A DNA stretch of 64,000 nucleotides, taken from the NCBI GenBank assembly GCA_031553395.1, contig JAVBLR010000004.1, forward strand, positions 1 to 64,000. Reading direction: 5' to 3'. The notes beneath the pieces are model-generated. The model was not told the DNA's origin, did no database searches, and was given only the letters and a program-made list of their open reading frames with translations. Each line of letters starts with the position of its first letter. Position 1 is the stretch's first letter. The translations under genes and the position numbers were made by a program. Shown piece after piece: positions 1 to 9,491 of this stretch. The DNA is from WRGA01 sp031553395 (GTDB taxonomy: Bacteria; Bacteroidota; Bacteroidia; Bacteroidales; WRGA01).

Positions 1-20
1 TTACGAGTGTTCGGAAGATT
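1..20 (+). repeat. IS left terminal inverted repeat
   Basis: This 20-bp sequence is the exact reverse complement of 1393-1412. Similarity stops immediately inside the element, so the inverted repeat is about 20 bp, or longer if it extends outside the window. Confidence 0.88.
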
Positions 21-127
21 TTGTGGGAAAAAATAAAAAAAAGGAGCTACTTATCAACAGAAAAAGTTATTATTTGTTGATAATTAAATGATTAAATATT
101 TTTCTATATCAAAACAAGCGTATTTCT

Positions 128-1324
128 TTGCCGGAAAATTATTTCGCCTTGAAAAAGCAACAAAACATAAGAGTCAAGGAATTATTGAGTGTCATTCCGG
201 ATGAAAAGATTTCATCATTGGCAAAGGATACAAAAGTAGATTATTGCAGTAAAGTACTGTATGGGCGATCTGTATTTTATCTGCTTCTATACGGTTTGTT
301 GCAAACAAGCAGGAATAGTCAGCGGACATTAGAAGATATGTTTAACAGCAGTAAGTTTAAATTTCTGTTTAATATTGACCCTGCAAAAACAATTCGCCAC
401 AGCTCTATTTCAGAACGTCTTTCGGTTATAGATGCTGATTTTTTTGAAAAATCTTTTGAGTTGATTTATGAAAAATTGAGCGGCTTGTATTCGGAGGAAG
501 AAATGCTGAGTAGTTTGATAACCCGTGTTGACTCCACGATGATTGCGGAAGCTTCCACGAAGCTATCGCAGGGAATGCGTGTGGGAACAAACAAAAAAGA
601 CGGCAAAAAGCAAATCAAATATACCATTAGTTTTGACGGGCTTTTTCCGAGCAGTATAAGCATCTTTTCTTCACAAAAAGAATTGAGTGAAGATTTGACT
701 ATTCCCAAAGTTGTTTTTAGCCAAGCTAAAAAGCAAAAGGCAAAGGTGTATGTTTTTGATAGAGGTGTAAGTAAGCGCACTACCTTCTCTGAAATGAGTG
801 AAAATGAAATAGAGTTTGTTTCGCGTATCAACAAAGGCTGTCGTCATCATTGTATTGAATTATTAGAAGAAGCCGATTCTCGTCAAATAGGGACATTATC
901 ATTGCTCAAAGACGAAAAGATACAATTATATAAAGATGGAGGGAAGCAACTTTTACCCGAAACATTTCGATTGATAACAACTGAAAATGAAAAAGGAGAA
1001 ACGCTTTGTTTCCTGACTAATATTTTTGATTTGAAACCGGAAGTAATTATCCTTTTTTATAAAAAGAGATGGGATATTGAAGTGTTTTTCCGTTTCTTAA
1101 AACAAGAATTGAATCTAAGTCATTTTATTTCCACCAATGAGAACGGAATTAAAATAGTAGTATATATGACATTGATTTTATCCATGTTATTGATGATTTA
1201 CAAGCGATTGAATCAATTAGGATATAAGACAGCCAAACGACGTTTTGCCATTGAGTTGGATGAAATTATCATTCAATTGATTGTAATAAGAAGCGGAGGA
1301 GATCCGTCATTGGTGTTTCGTTAA
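128..1324 (+). CDS. IS4-family DDE transposase
   Basis: This 398-residue transposase should catalyse cut-and-paste movement of the surrounding element. The DDE-type core is visible: first Asp in RVDSTMI (about residue 134), second Asp in VFDRGVS (about 210), and the IS4 hallmark YREK signature Y-x2-R-x3-E-x6-K in YKKRWDIEVFFRFLKQEL (about 312-329). The hydrophobic stretch after it resembles the C-terminus of the DDE_Tnp_1 fold. The frame starts with TTG at 128; the upstream region has no in-frame ATG, so either TTG is used or translation begins at a later codon. The gene is full length with no internal stop, so the element may still be active. The IS4 assignment rests on the YREK signature; the subgroup is not determined. 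Confidence 0.9.
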   Translation: MPENYFALKKQQNIRVKELLSVIPDEKISSLAKDTKVDYCSKVLYGRSVFYLLLYGLLQTSRNSQRTLEDMFNSSKFKFLFNIDPAKTIRHSSISERLSVIDADFFEKSFELIYEKLSGLYSEEEMLSSLITRVDSTMIAEASTKLSQGMRVGTNKKDGKKQIKYTISFDGLFPSSISIFSSQKELSEDLTIPKVVFSQAKKQKAKVYVFDRGVSKRTTFSEMSENEIEFVSRINKGCRHHCIELLEEADSRQIGTLSLLKDEKIQLYKDGGKQLLPETFRLITTENEKGETLCFLTNIFDLKPEVIILFYKKRWDIEVFFRFLKQELNLSHFISTNENGIKIVVYMTLILSMLLMIYKRLNQLGYKTAKRRFAIELDEIIIQLIVIRSGGDPSLVFR

Positions 1325-1392
1325 AAAAATAAACCGAAAATTGATATCAAAAAAATAACATTTTTAATACATGCAAAAAATAGCACTATAAC

Positions 1393-1412
1393 AATCTTCC
1401 GAACACTCGTAA
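1393..1412 (-). repeat. IS right terminal inverted repeat
   Basis: This is the exact reverse complement of bases 1-20. The host reading frame of the interrupted HTCS gene resumes at about 1413. Confidence 0.9.
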
Positions 1413-1626
1413 CTTCATATCCGTCATATTGAAATAAACCATAAAATGTAGCAATCCAAATATATCCATCACGATCCTGATAAACCTGATGAACCATATT
1501 ATTAGGTAATCCATTAAAAGTAGAGAATTGATTGAATTTCAAATTATTCAAAAGATTTCCAGCTATATTACAAGGTATAACTAAAATCGTAAAATATATA
1601 GTATAGAATAATTTTGAAATACTCAT
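1413..1626 (-). pseudogene. HTCS regulator N-terminus, truncated by IS
   Basis: Reading from 1626 on the minus strand gives a signal peptide followed by about 45 residues matching the start of a periplasmic two-component-regulator propeller: FNQFSTFNGLPNNMVHQVYQ, then DRDGYIWIATFYGLFQYDGY. This is the standard opening of Bacteroidota hybrid two-component systems and related reg_prop sensors (compare the intact HTCS at 21307). The frame runs into the right inverted repeat of the insertion sequence after about 71 codons and then into IS-derived sequence, so the sensor, kinase and DNA-binding parts are missing here. The remainder, if it survives, should lie to the left of the window. Only 30 bp separate its ATG from the GH106 stop codon, so it was probably co-transcribed with, or the regulator of, that gene. 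Confidence 0.85.
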
Positions 1627-1656
1627 TTTTTTTAAAGGATTGAAAATAAATACTCA

Positions 1657-4600
1657 TTACTTTCTCACAATTTTCACAGTCTTAAGTCCGGACGGTACCA
1701 GCGGGTCATTTTGTGAAACGATTGGCGGATAAGAATATGTTACTCTTTTTTCTTCGGGTAAGGATGCATCGTAAACCATCCGGTTGATAAGTGAATTGGC
1801 AACGTGTATTTCTAATTTGTTTTCGCCTTTAACCAAATATTGGGTAATATCGAGATTCCACGGTGAACACCATACAACTCCGGCTTCTTTTGAATTAACA
1901 AAGACTCTGGCTATAAATCCGGGATTGCCTAAGTCCAAATAGATTTTGCTCTTTAACGAATCTATCTGTATATTTTTCTTATAAATAGCTGTTCCCGAAT
2001 AATATTTTATTTCCGGATTTTTATTCTCTGTCCAGTCGCTTAATTCTTCAAAAATGACATTTCCGGGCCCACCTAATTTTTTGTCAAAATAAACATTCCA
2101 AGGGCCATTTACCATTTCAGAAGAATTTTCCGGTTTATACCAATCCATTTGGGGTAAATCTTCATATTTATCCGTAATTGTTATGAAAAATGATTCACGT
2201 GGATTCATATACAACAGCAGTGAAGTTTCTTCATTATTATTTTTAGATATATTAAGAGAATATCGTTTTCCGGTAACCGGATTCCAAAGTTGTGCATACT
2301 TCCCTTTTGCTTTGAATGTAAAATAGTTGTCTTCGAGAGAATCTTTACGGTTAGCGATGAAATACATATCGGCATCGGCTAATTTACGATGAGTAAAATA
2401 TATCATTTCATCCTTTGTATTTCCTTTTTGCATAATAATATCCGGTTTTATTGCTGCCTGATTGAGAGCCTCATTTAAAGGCATTCCCCAATAAACTGTT
2501 CCTTTTCCGTAATTATGAAAACCTTGAGCGATAGTTTCAGTACCCCAAAGTTCATCGGCAATACGATTATATTCGGTTTCTTTATTAACATCTTTACCCG
2601 AACCGGATTTTGACGGTTTAGCTCCGTAAACTTTAATACCATCTTTTACCATATTTGCAATCTTTCGAAGTGCATCTAATGTAATATCCCCATTACGCGG
2701 AAGAATCATCATATTGTAATTTATACCATCAGGAAGAGTAATTTTTCCATCTTTTGCTTCCATACGAGTAAAAAGGGCATCCGAAGTGAATGCATCGAAA
2801 TCAAATCCGCCCGGAATATCCGGTAAACGGTAAGTCAGAATTTTTACCGGAGCATTTTCTCCCAGATATACACATAGATCGATCGCAGGCTTTCCTTTTC
2901 TCATAATATATGCACATCTTGCCTGAAAATCCCAAAATGGCTGACTGTAATTCCACCATGTATTATTTCGGTTAATGCAATAATGCCTTCCACCACCGGT
3001 GCTGCCGGGAATTTTATCTAACCAAGGCTGATAAGCCGAAGCACAAATAACAAATTCATTGATGCCGAAAGCATAAGCATAATCAGCCAACGTTTTAAGT
3101 TCGGCTAAAGAACTACTGTATTTGACATCCGTATATGCTTCTGCAGAGGCAATATTTTTATTGTAAAGATGTGCTGCAGAAGAACTTTCTTTTATGTCGT
3201 AATTACCGTCGGGGTGAATCGGCCAGAATTCTCCTTGAGGTTTGCCTACTTTACTTTTTGCTTGAATCGGATCGGCAACAATGCACAATGCATTACCTGT
3301 TGCTTGTGCTGTCAGCGTCAGATTATTCTCTTTACAAAGACGATCGAAAGTGCCGTAATAATTATCAGCAATCATATCAGCAATATTTCGCCTTACATCG
3401 AAAAGAAAACCGTTTGATGTTTTTACATCATTGATGACATATCCCATCATAACCGGAAGAAGTAAAGTCGGGTCATAAGCACGCCTTTGTGTGAATTCCT
3501 CAATAAAATTATCCGTCCAATTTTGGGAACCCGCTTCGTGGCTATCCATTGCTACTCCTGAAAGATTATTGTTGCCTGTTACTTTCAACGAATCAATTAT
3601 TTTTCCAACATAATTTTTCCATTGAAATTCTGCAGCAGCGACAGATAATTTATCGCATTCCCTTCCCATAAGATTGCTGCGGCCATGCTTTGCTACCCCA
3701 CCTGTTGGAACATACGCGAACCGCATGATAAGCCAATTGCCCTTTGGAGCATTCCATCGTAAAACACCATTTGAATCCATTTTATCGGAGATATTCAGAA
3801 TTTTGGATGCATCGATAGCCTCTGATAAAGTGGATTCAGGAGTTTTATCATTTTCTATATATTCCGAATAAAATGCAGCTTTTTCTTCCCATTGATCAAT
3901 CTTTGCGGCAGAATTAAGAACTATACAACCTATCTGCATATCGGGATTTTTGTCTTGTTCTTCCCACCAATCGTGAAGGTTAAGCCGATAATATTTTGCG
4001 TTTACGGCAGGAAATGATATTGTTTTTTGACGCCAGCTTTCATGAGCGGTATATATTGGTTTAAGATTGCAAACAGCACGATAATTGACTCCATCGTCCG
4101 ATACTTCCAACTGTCCCAAATCAGGAAGAATTCTATATCCGGTGCCCACAAAAGTTTCCTGAGGAGGTCCCGGAACATTTGTAGCACTGGTTGTGGCTTT
4201 TCCTTTGGGACGGACTTCATACGTAATGCTGCGGGCGATAAAGTTTTTCTCAAATTGCAAATTGATATATACGGATTTTCCTTTTCCGGGAGTTGGAATT
4301 TTCGTGAGCGTTTTGTTTTTCGGATCAAATATATTAGTAAGATTGATTCCATCGTTGTTTGATGTAATACGGACAGGCTCGGAAAGGGAAGAAATTCCGA
4401 TACCATTTTGTGCCGGAAGCGCCAATACAACTATGTCTTTATAATAATTGTATTTATTTACAGGGTCCTCTAATTTACCTTCAAATTGTTTTCCTCCCTG
4501 CACGAATAATTCTGTAGCAGCAAGGCGTTTCATGCTGTATTCATCGGTTATCCATGATCCACCGGCAACAAATCCGTTGGAAATATGCACTTCGAATGTG

Positions 4601-4932
4601 AGTCCGATTCGTTCGGCTTCTTTTGCCGAAAACCGGAGCATTTTCCACCATTCCAGAGAGAATCCGGGCAATGCATTTTCTGCTTTTCCATGAGATTGAT
4701 CGTAATAAACTACACCTCCGATTCCTGCTTTTTTGTAAGCTTCGAGATCGGCAGTTATGCCTTCTTTTGTAGTTTCTGTTTCGCCATGAAACCACCAGAT
4801 TTTGGTACGGGTACTGTCTTGTATGTTTTCGAATCCATACAATGCATCGGAAAGAGAGTCGTTTGTTGTGTCGGATTTTGCCTCATAGGATATAAGTAAT
4901 AATAAGGCAATAAGGAAGTTAATAGATTTCAT
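1657..4932 (-). CDS. GH106-like alpha-L-rhamnosidase
   Basis: This is a large secreted glycoside hydrolase of about 1091 residues. The ATG at 4932 gives a clean signal peptide (MKSINFLIALLLLISYEAKS); the frame can be extended to a TTG at 4950, which is less likely. The N-terminal catalytic region has the GH106-type opening (IWWFHGETETTKEGITADLE, AGIGGVVYYD, LEWWKMLRFSAKEAERIGL). The C-terminus is the jelly-roll sugar-binding domain typical of this family (GTAIYKKNIQ, IYLDLGNPGFIARVFVNSKE, WNLDITQYLVKGENKLEIHV, and the closing VPSGLKTVKIV). Family members release L-rhamnose from plant cell-wall and other polysaccharides in the periplasm. It sits beside a disrupted HTCS gene, so it was probably part of a second PUL that continues to the left. 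The GH106 assignment comes from sequence feel and length; substrate is not shown. Confidence 0.8.
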   Translation of the reverse strand: MKSINFLIALLLLISYEAKSDTTNDSLSDALYGFENIQDSTRTKIWWFHGETETTKEGITADLEAYKKAGIGGVVYYDQSHGKAENALPGFSLEWWKMLRFSAKEAERIGLTFEVHISNGFVAGGSWITDEYSMKRLAATELFVQGGKQFEGKLEDPVNKYNYYKDIVVLALPAQNGIGISSLSEPVRITSNNDGINLTNIFDPKNKTLTKIPTPGKGKSVYINLQFEKNFIARSITYEVRPKGKATTSATNVPGPPQETFVGTGYRILPDLGQLEVSDDGVNYRAVCNLKPIYTAHESWRQKTISFPAVNAKYYRLNLHDWWEEQDKNPDMQIGCIVLNSAAKIDQWEEKAAFYSEYIENDKTPESTLSEAIDASKILNISDKMDSNGVLRWNAPKGNWLIMRFAYVPTGGVAKHGRSNLMGRECDKLSVAAAEFQWKNYVGKIIDSLKVTGNNNLSGVAMDSHEAGSQNWTDNFIEEFTQRRAYDPTLLLPVMMGYVINDVKTSNGFLFDVRRNIADMIADNYYGTFDRLCKENNLTLTAQATGNALCIVADPIQAKSKVGKPQGEFWPIHPDGNYDIKESSSAAHLYNKNIASAEAYTDVKYSSSLAELKTLADYAYAFGINEFVICASAYQPWLDKIPGSTGGGRHYCINRNNTWWNYSQPFWDFQARCAYIMRKGKPAIDLCVYLGENAPVKILTYRLPDIPGGFDFDAFTSDALFTRMEAKDGKITLPDGINYNMMILPRNGDITLDALRKIANMVKDGIKVYGAKPSKSGSGKDVNKETEYNRIADELWGTETIAQGFHNYGKGTVYWGMPLNEALNQAAIKPDIIMQKGNTKDEMIYFTHRKLADADMYFIANRKDSLEDNYFTFKAKGKYAQLWNPVTGKRYSLNISKNNNEETSLLLYMNPRESFFITITDKYEDLPQMDWYKPENSSEMVNGPWNVYFDKKLGGPGNVIFEELSDWTENKNPEIKYYSGTAIYKKNIQIDSLKSKIYLDLGNPGFIARVFVNSKEAGVVWCSPWNLDITQYLVKGENKLEIHVANSLINRMVYDASLPEEKRVTYSYPPIVSQNDPLVPSGLKTVKIVRK

Positions 4933-5046
4933 GGTTCTTATCAATTTCAAAATTTAAAGATAAGAATTTTTGATGAGATATGCTGAATGCAAAATATGCA
5001 AAGACTGATAGTTACAATTTTATCTATCCTAATTTTGAGATTGAAA

Positions 5047-5496
5047 TCATTTATACATATCTGGGGTAATGATATACTCATAAAAAACGTTACCGTTCAT
5101 ATCATTAAATGAATAAATAATAGTTATTTTATTTTTGCGAGCAGATTTTAATAGAGGATTATTCCTTGCATTTTTTAACAATTCAGGTTCAATGTATTTT
5201 CTTACTGTATCAAGATTAACATCTTCTTTAATGGTATTAATTGCAGTAATGTGTTGCATAATAGTTTTACTTTTTGGTGTTGAAAGACTATCAATTCTGG
5301 CAAATTCATCAATTACTATTGGACATAAGCTATTTCCATTTTGTACTTCTTTAAGCAACTCTTTGTCTAATCTGTTATTATTTTGAATTTGTGTGAATAG
5401 TGCTGTGGCAATTATTGTGGCACATACGCCAATAATTGAAGCAATAGATGCATTTCTTTTTTTCTTTTTCTCTTCAGGAGTAAGTTCTTCTTTCAT
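5047..5496 (-). CDS. Small single-pass membrane protein, unknown function
   Basis: This 149-residue protein was not recognised. It begins with a charged, lysine-rich cytoplasmic segment (KEELTPEEKKKKRN), followed by one hydrophobic helix at about residues 15-35 (ASIASIIGVCATIIATALFT). The remaining 110 residues are soluble and charged, with a beta-rich end (KITIIYSFNDMNGNVFYEYI). The N-in, C-out topology is inferred from the positive N-terminus. It lies 17 bp after the stop of the glycosyltransferase at 5514-6713 on the same strand, so the two are probably co-transcribed. No catalytic motif is visible. Confidence 0.65.
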   Translation of the reverse strand: MKEELTPEEKKKKRNASIASIIGVCATIIATALFTQIQNNNRLDKELLKEVQNGNSLCPIVIDEFARIDSLSTPKSKTIMQHITAINTIKEDVNLDTVRKYIEPELLKNARNNPLLKSARKNKITIIYSFNDMNGNVFYEYIITPDMYK

Positions 5497-5513
5497 AAAA
5501 TGTATTATTAATT

Positions 5514-6713
5514 TTACGAATTATAACTATACGTATAATCTTTCTTTCCTCCAAATTTGCGATACAGTTTGTAGTATGAGTTTATAATTGGAAGCATTAG
5601 GTCGAAATATAAAATTGAAGTGTAGAATTTTCGATCTTTCAATTTTGCTGCGGTTTTATTAATTGTTTTTAGTTGAATAATAAAACGGGTGATAAAGATG
5701 ATTCCGGCAATTACTGCAACCATCCATGCAAAATAAAGCAAAGAAGAAAGTGTAACTATTCCAATAAACAATGCATAAAAAATATAGCGGGTAATAACTT
5801 CGAAATCAAATAAGTACCGAATGCCTTTTGGGTAAAACCCGGAAGTTAAGGCATTGCACATTTTCTGTACTTTCCAATCGAAACGGGAAATATTGCAAGT
5901 TGTAATTCCTGCAACATCGACTTCAACTTTGGTGTTGTTTTTTGTTGCAACCTGATTAATAAATAAATCATCTTCACCGACTTGCAGATACAGAAATTTT
6001 GAAAATCCTTTATGCCTGAAGAATAATTCTTTACGATAAGCTAAATTGCGCCCGATTCCTCTGTATGGATTATTTGTGATAGCCTGACCTAAATATTGCA
6101 TCGCCGAGAACAAATTGTCGTAGGCAGCCAATCTATTGCTGTATCCTTTCTTTTTTTCCATGCGGCTGTAACCAAGTACGATTTCGGTTTCAGTTGTGAA
6201 ATTCTGCATCATTCGTTGTATCCAATGTTTATCTTCAACATAACAATTGGGTTCTGTGAATAATAAAATATCATTTTTTGAGGCTTTGGCAGCAATTGTA
6301 ATGGACAATTTTTTACGGCTCAGATATTTTGCATCGGCTGGAATATAAGTGCTATATAAATTTGAATATTTTTTTGTATAAGCATGAATCAGAGATTGAC
6401 ATTCTTCGGTAAAACTGTCATTCACAACAATAACTTCAAAAGACGGATAATCTTGTTCTAAAATAGTAGGTAAGCATTTTTTTAAGTTTTCCGAATCATC
6501 CATAGAGCATAAGATGACAGAAACAGAGGGAAGCGAGCCTGTGTAGTTCGGCTTTTCATCTTCCTCTCGATTGGCATAACGAAGTATTTTGCGGTAATGA
6601 GCCAGATAGTAGTAGAGTTGTATTCCAAAAAAAAGTAAAAGAACGAGTAATGCGATTATTTCAATTTTTGTAAAGTTAAATAAAGGACGTAATATGTCCA
6701 ATACATTTTCCAT
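5514..6713 (-). CDS. Family 2 glycosyltransferase, membrane-bound
   Basis: This 399-residue protein has a transmembrane helix near the N-terminus (about 17-37), a GT-A domain (about 60-300), and two or three C-terminal membrane helices (about 300-370). GT2 features are visible: the nucleotide-binding start PSVSVILCSMDDSENLKKCL, the strand EVIVVNDS, an NCYVED segment in the metal-binding region, the acceptor-site acidic cluster VGEDDLFINQV, and a RFDW segment in the position of the family Q/RxxRW motif. The architecture resembles processive or polyisoprenyl-linked GT2 enzymes that build surface glycans on the inner face of the cytoplasmic membrane. Donor and acceptor cannot be read from the sequence. 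The heptad-repeat hairpin at 6746-6844 lies just upstream of its start. Confidence 0.85.
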   Translation of the reverse strand: MENVLDILRPLFNFTKIEIIALLVLLLFFGIQLYYYLAHYRKILRYANREEDEKPNYTGSLPSVSVILCSMDDSENLKKCLPTILEQDYPSFEVIVVNDSFTEECQSLIHAYTKKYSNLYSTYIPADAKYLSRKKLSITIAAKASKNDILLFTEPNCYVEDKHWIQRMMQNFTTETEIVLGYSRMEKKKGYSNRLAAYDNLFSAMQYLGQAITNNPYRGIGRNLAYRKELFFRHKGFSKFLYLQVGEDDLFINQVATKNNTKVEVDVAGITTCNISRFDWKVQKMCNALTSGFYPKGIRYLFDFEVITRYIFYALFIGIVTLSSLLYFAWMVAVIAGIIFITRFIIQLKTINKTAAKLKDRKFYTSILYFDLMLPIINSYYKLYRKFGGKKDYTYSYNS

Positions 6714-6745
6714 AATTCAGTACGGTTTATTTTGTTAGTAACATT

Positions 6746-6844
6746 ACAAGTTATGAGTTACAGGGTTGATAATTGTGTAAGAATTACTGTTGGCTTTAAA
6801 AAATCCAAAATCATTAGCCTTGTAACTCGTAACCCGAAACTTGT
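6746..6844. repeat. Heptad-word hairpin between lysA and the GT2 gene
   Basis: Arm 1 (6746-6767) is built of 7-nt words ACAAGTT, ATGAGTT and ACAGGGT(T). Arm 2 (6824-6844) is AACTCGT, AACCCGA, AACTTGT, the complement of the same kind of word. The arms are separated by about 56 nt. It fills most of the gap between lysA (ends 6854) and the GT2 start (6713), both on the minus strand. It could act as a terminator or transcript-stabilising hairpin for lysA. Confidence 0.7.
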
Positions 6845-6853
6845 ACTATAAAA

Positions 6854-8014
6854 TTAAATCAGCTCTTCAGAAAAATAGGCTTTCGGTAATGAACGGCAAT
6901 TATATTGAGAAGCCATTATTTCTCCATAAGCGCCGGCCGAACGTAAAGCAATAAGATCGCCGCGTTGGGTTTTATTTAAATCCATTTCTTTACCAAAACA
7001 ATCAGACGATTCACAAATTGGCCCTACAACATCATATTTTTCAATAGGTAATTCCGATGTGATATTTTCAATTTTGTGATAAGCATCGTATAATGCCGGA
7101 CGAATTAAATCGGTCATTCCTGCATCAACAATGACAAAGTTCTTATTCGAACCTTCTTTTACATACAGAACTTTGGTTATCAGACTACCGCATTGTCCAA
7201 CAATAGAACGTCCCAACTCAAAGTGCAAAGATTGTTTTGGATTGAGTTTCAAATGTTTGTTGAAAGTTTGGAAATAATCTTCAAAATCGGGAACAGATTG
7301 CCTGTTTGGATGGCTGTAATCAATTCCTAATCCACCACCAACATTGATATGATCAACAATCAAATTTCGTGCAAAAAGATTTTTCTGAATGTCATTAGCC
7401 CTTACACAAAGTCCGGTAAAAGATTCCATATCAAGAATCTGTGAACCGATATGAAAATGAATACCAATTAATTTAATATTCGGTAAGTTTTGCAACGTAT
7501 CCAACACTTCATCCAATTTATCAAGGTTGATTCCGAATTTATTTTCCTTCAATCCGGTTGTGATATAATGATGTGTATCGACCTTTACTTCGGGATTGAT
7601 GCGTAATGCAATTGAGGCTATTTTTCCTTTTGCTGCGGCTAAATCCTGAATAACTTCCAATTCGGCTTTGGACTCAACATTAAAACAAAAAATATTAGCA
7701 TCCAATCCCAAATTGATTTCCCAATCGGCTTTTCCTACTCCTGCAAAAACAATTTTATTTACAGGGAATCCGGCATTAATTGCAGCTTTGATTTCTCCTC
7801 CGCTCACACAATCGGCACCTAATCCACTTGCTGCAATAATAGACAATATTTTTTGGTTTGCATTGGCTTTTACAGCATAATGAACATGATAATTTTCATA
7901 TTTTCCGGCTTCTTGCGTTACCGTATTCAACGTTTTCCGCAAAAGTTCTGTATTGTAAAAATAAAAGGGAGTAGTAAGCCCCCTTAATTTATCTATAGGA
8001 AAAATACCTTTCAT
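6854..8014 (-). CDS. lysA: Diaminopimelate decarboxylase
   Basis: LysA converts meso-2,6-diaminopimelate to L-lysine and CO2, the last step of lysine synthesis, using pyridoxal phosphate in the cytoplasm. The 386-residue protein is of normal length and has a fold-type III PLP barrel. The PLP lysine is in HVHYAVKANAN (Lys49). Further family markers are FGINLDKL, GIHFHIGSQI, NVGGGLGIDY, LHFELGRSIVG and the active-site C-E-S-x-D motif in GPICESSDCFGK near the C-terminus. It starts at ATG 8014, immediately downstream of a run of heptad repeats. lysC lies 120 bp upstream on the same strand, so the two lysine-pathway genes form a natural pair and perhaps an operon. Confidence 0.96.
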   Translation of the reverse strand: MKGIFPIDKLRGLTTPFYFYNTELLRKTLNTVTQEAGKYENYHVHYAVKANANQKILSIIAASGLGADCVSGGEIKAAINAGFPVNKIVFAGVGKADWEINLGLDANIFCFNVESKAELEVIQDLAAAKGKIASIALRINPEVKVDTHHYITTGLKENKFGINLDKLDEVLDTLQNLPNIKLIGIHFHIGSQILDMESFTGLCVRANDIQKNLFARNLIVDHINVGGGLGIDYSHPNRQSVPDFEDYFQTFNKHLKLNPKQSLHFELGRSIVGQCGSLITKVLYVKEGSNKNFVIVDAGMTDLIRPALYDAYHKIENITSELPIEKYDVVGPICESSDCFGKEMDLNKTQRGDLIALRSAGAYGEIMASQYNCRSLPKAYFSEELI

Positions 8015-8020
8015 TGATTG

Positions 8021-8055
8021 AAATTAAAAATTAAGAGTTAAAAATTAAGAATTTG
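8021..8055 (-). repeat. Heptad tandem repeat abutting the lysA start
   Basis: Five consecutive 7-nt words on the plus strand: AAATTAA, AAATTAA, GAGTTAA, AAATTAA, GAATTTG. In the lysA transcript they appear as a pyrimidine-rich run such as TTAATTT and TTAACTC ending 6 nt before the ATG at 8014. No second arm is visible. The arrangement resembles the heptad leader of dnaG at 50465-50505. Confidence 0.7.
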
Positions 8056-8136
8056 AAGAATCAACGGAAAGTCAATTAAAAATAGACAGATTCAAAAAAC
8101 TATTTCTATACTCTTTTATGAAAAAAAAGAAATACT

Positions 8137-9447
8137 TTAAAACAGATGATTGCTTAACGCCTGCAAAGCCCGTTTTTTATCTTCGGATTTTACTAAAAGA
8201 GAGATATTGAAATTGCTTCCTCCGTAGGAAATCATTCGTAACGGAATATCTTTCATTGCCTCTAAAGCTTTGGACTCGAAACCAACATTTTCCCATTCCA
8301 TATCGCCGACGATGCAAATAATAACCATATCCTTATCAACGGTTACTGTTCCGTATTTCTTCAGATCATCCAAGATATTATCAAGGTTTTTTGTATTGTC
8401 GATAGTCAGAGAAACTCCAACTTCCGATGTTGTTACCATGTCGATGGAAGTCTGATAGCTTTCGAATATTTCGAATACTTTACGCAAGAATCCGTATGTA
8501 AGCAACATACGTCCGGATTTTATTTTAATGGAAGTAATGCCATCTTTTGCAGCAATTGCTTTAATTTTTCCTTTTTCTAAGTTATTAGAAATAAGGGTTC
8601 CGGGAGCTTCAGGTTCCATTGTATTTAACAACCGAACAGGAATATTTCCCAATTTTGCAGGTAAAATACAAGTCGGATGCAAAATTTTAGCGCCAAAATA
8701 AGCTAATTCCGCAGCTTCTTCAAAATGAAGATTCCTTACCGGTTTTGTACCTTCCACAATACGAGGATCGTTGTTGTGCATTCCGTCAATATCAGTCCAA
8801 ATCTGTATTTCAGCAGCATTTACAGCAGCACCGATAAGAGAAGCTGTATAATCACTTCCTCCACGTTGCAGATTGTCTATTTCACCATACGCATTCCGGC
8901 AAATGAAACCCTGTGTGATAAATAAATCGGCATCAGCATGTTTTTCCAACAATGCTGTTAATTTTTCACTGATATAAATCGGATCGGGTTCCGAATTTTT
9001 ATCAATGCGCATATAATCCAATGCTGGCAACAATATTGATTTTACGCCACATTCGTTCAAATAAAAATTAACCATTCCTGTGGAAATCAATTCGCCTTGC
9101 GCTAATACAACTTTTTCTTCAAAAAGCGTAAACAGGTCTTTTGTAAACGAACGGATATAATCGAAATGCGATTTTACATAATCGGTAGCCTTCGTTTTAT
9201 ATTCGGCTGTGCTGTATAGTTCGTCTATTATAGCAAAATACTTTTTTTCAAGTGAATTAATTACTTCGCCGGCTCCATCGGGGTTTTTCTTATACAAATA
9301 ATCGGATATTTCGATTAATGTATTTGTTGTTCCCGACATTGCTGAAAGTACAACTATATTTTTCTCTCCATTACAGATTAATTTGGCAACATCTTTCATC
9401 CGTTGTGCCGAACCTACAGAAGTACCACCAAACTTTAAAACCTTCAT
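8137..9447 (-). CDS. lysC: Aspartate kinase, monofunctional
   Basis: This enzyme phosphorylates L-aspartate, the committed step toward lysine, threonine and methionine, in the cytoplasm. At 436 residues it is a stand-alone kinase, not fused to homoserine dehydrogenase. The amino-acid kinase domain begins with KFGGTSVGSAQRM (residues 4-16) and includes TQGFICRN, GRGGSDYT-like LQRGGSDYTASLIGAA, and WTDIDGMHNNDPR. Two C-terminal ACT-type regions follow from about residue 300 (ITSIKIKSGRM, VTTSEVGVSLTIDN, GMEWENVGFESKALEAM-like). These should allow feedback control by end products. It lies 122 bp upstream of lysA, the last gene of the lysine branch. A Bacteroidota -7 box is visible upstream at 9492-9499. 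Confidence 0.95.
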   Translation of the reverse strand: MKVLKFGGTSVGSAQRMKDVAKLICNGEKNIVVLSAMSGTTNTLIEISDYLYKKNPDGAGEVINSLEKKYFAIIDELYSTAEYKTKATDYVKSHFDYIRSFTKDLFTLFEEKVVLAQGELISTGMVNFYLNECGVKSILLPALDYMRIDKNSEPDPIYISEKLTALLEKHADADLFITQGFICRNAYGEIDNLQRGGSDYTASLIGAAVNAAEIQIWTDIDGMHNNDPRIVEGTKPVRNLHFEEAAELAYFGAKILHPTCILPAKLGNIPVRLLNTMEPEAPGTLISNNLEKGKIKAIAAKDGITSIKIKSGRMLLTYGFLRKVFEIFESYQTSIDMVTTSEVGVSLTIDNTKNLDNILDDLKKYGTVTVDKDMVIICIVGDMEWENVGFESKALEAMKDIPLRMISYGGSNFNISLLVKSEDKKRALQALSNHLF

Positions 9448-9491
9448 TTTTAGTAATATGCGTTAATGTGTTATTATACTATTTGAACACA

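Larger units (their letters stand above)
1..1412 (+). mobile_element. IS4-family insertion sequence
   Basis: The first 20 bases of the window (1-20) and 1393-1412 are perfect inverted repeats of each other (TTACGAGTGT...GGAAGATT and its complement). They bracket one transposase gene at 128-1324. The element is therefore about 1.41 kb if its left end coincides with base 1, which is plausible but cannot be proved because the left flank is outside the window. For the same reason no target-site duplication can be seen. The right end lies inside the reading frame of an HTCS gene on the minus strand, so the insertion has disrupted that gene. Confidence 0.88.

Noticed and set aside
4027..4899. Plus-strand frames opposite the GH106 gene
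   Set aside because: They have no homology or start signals and overlap a clear long gene in another frame.
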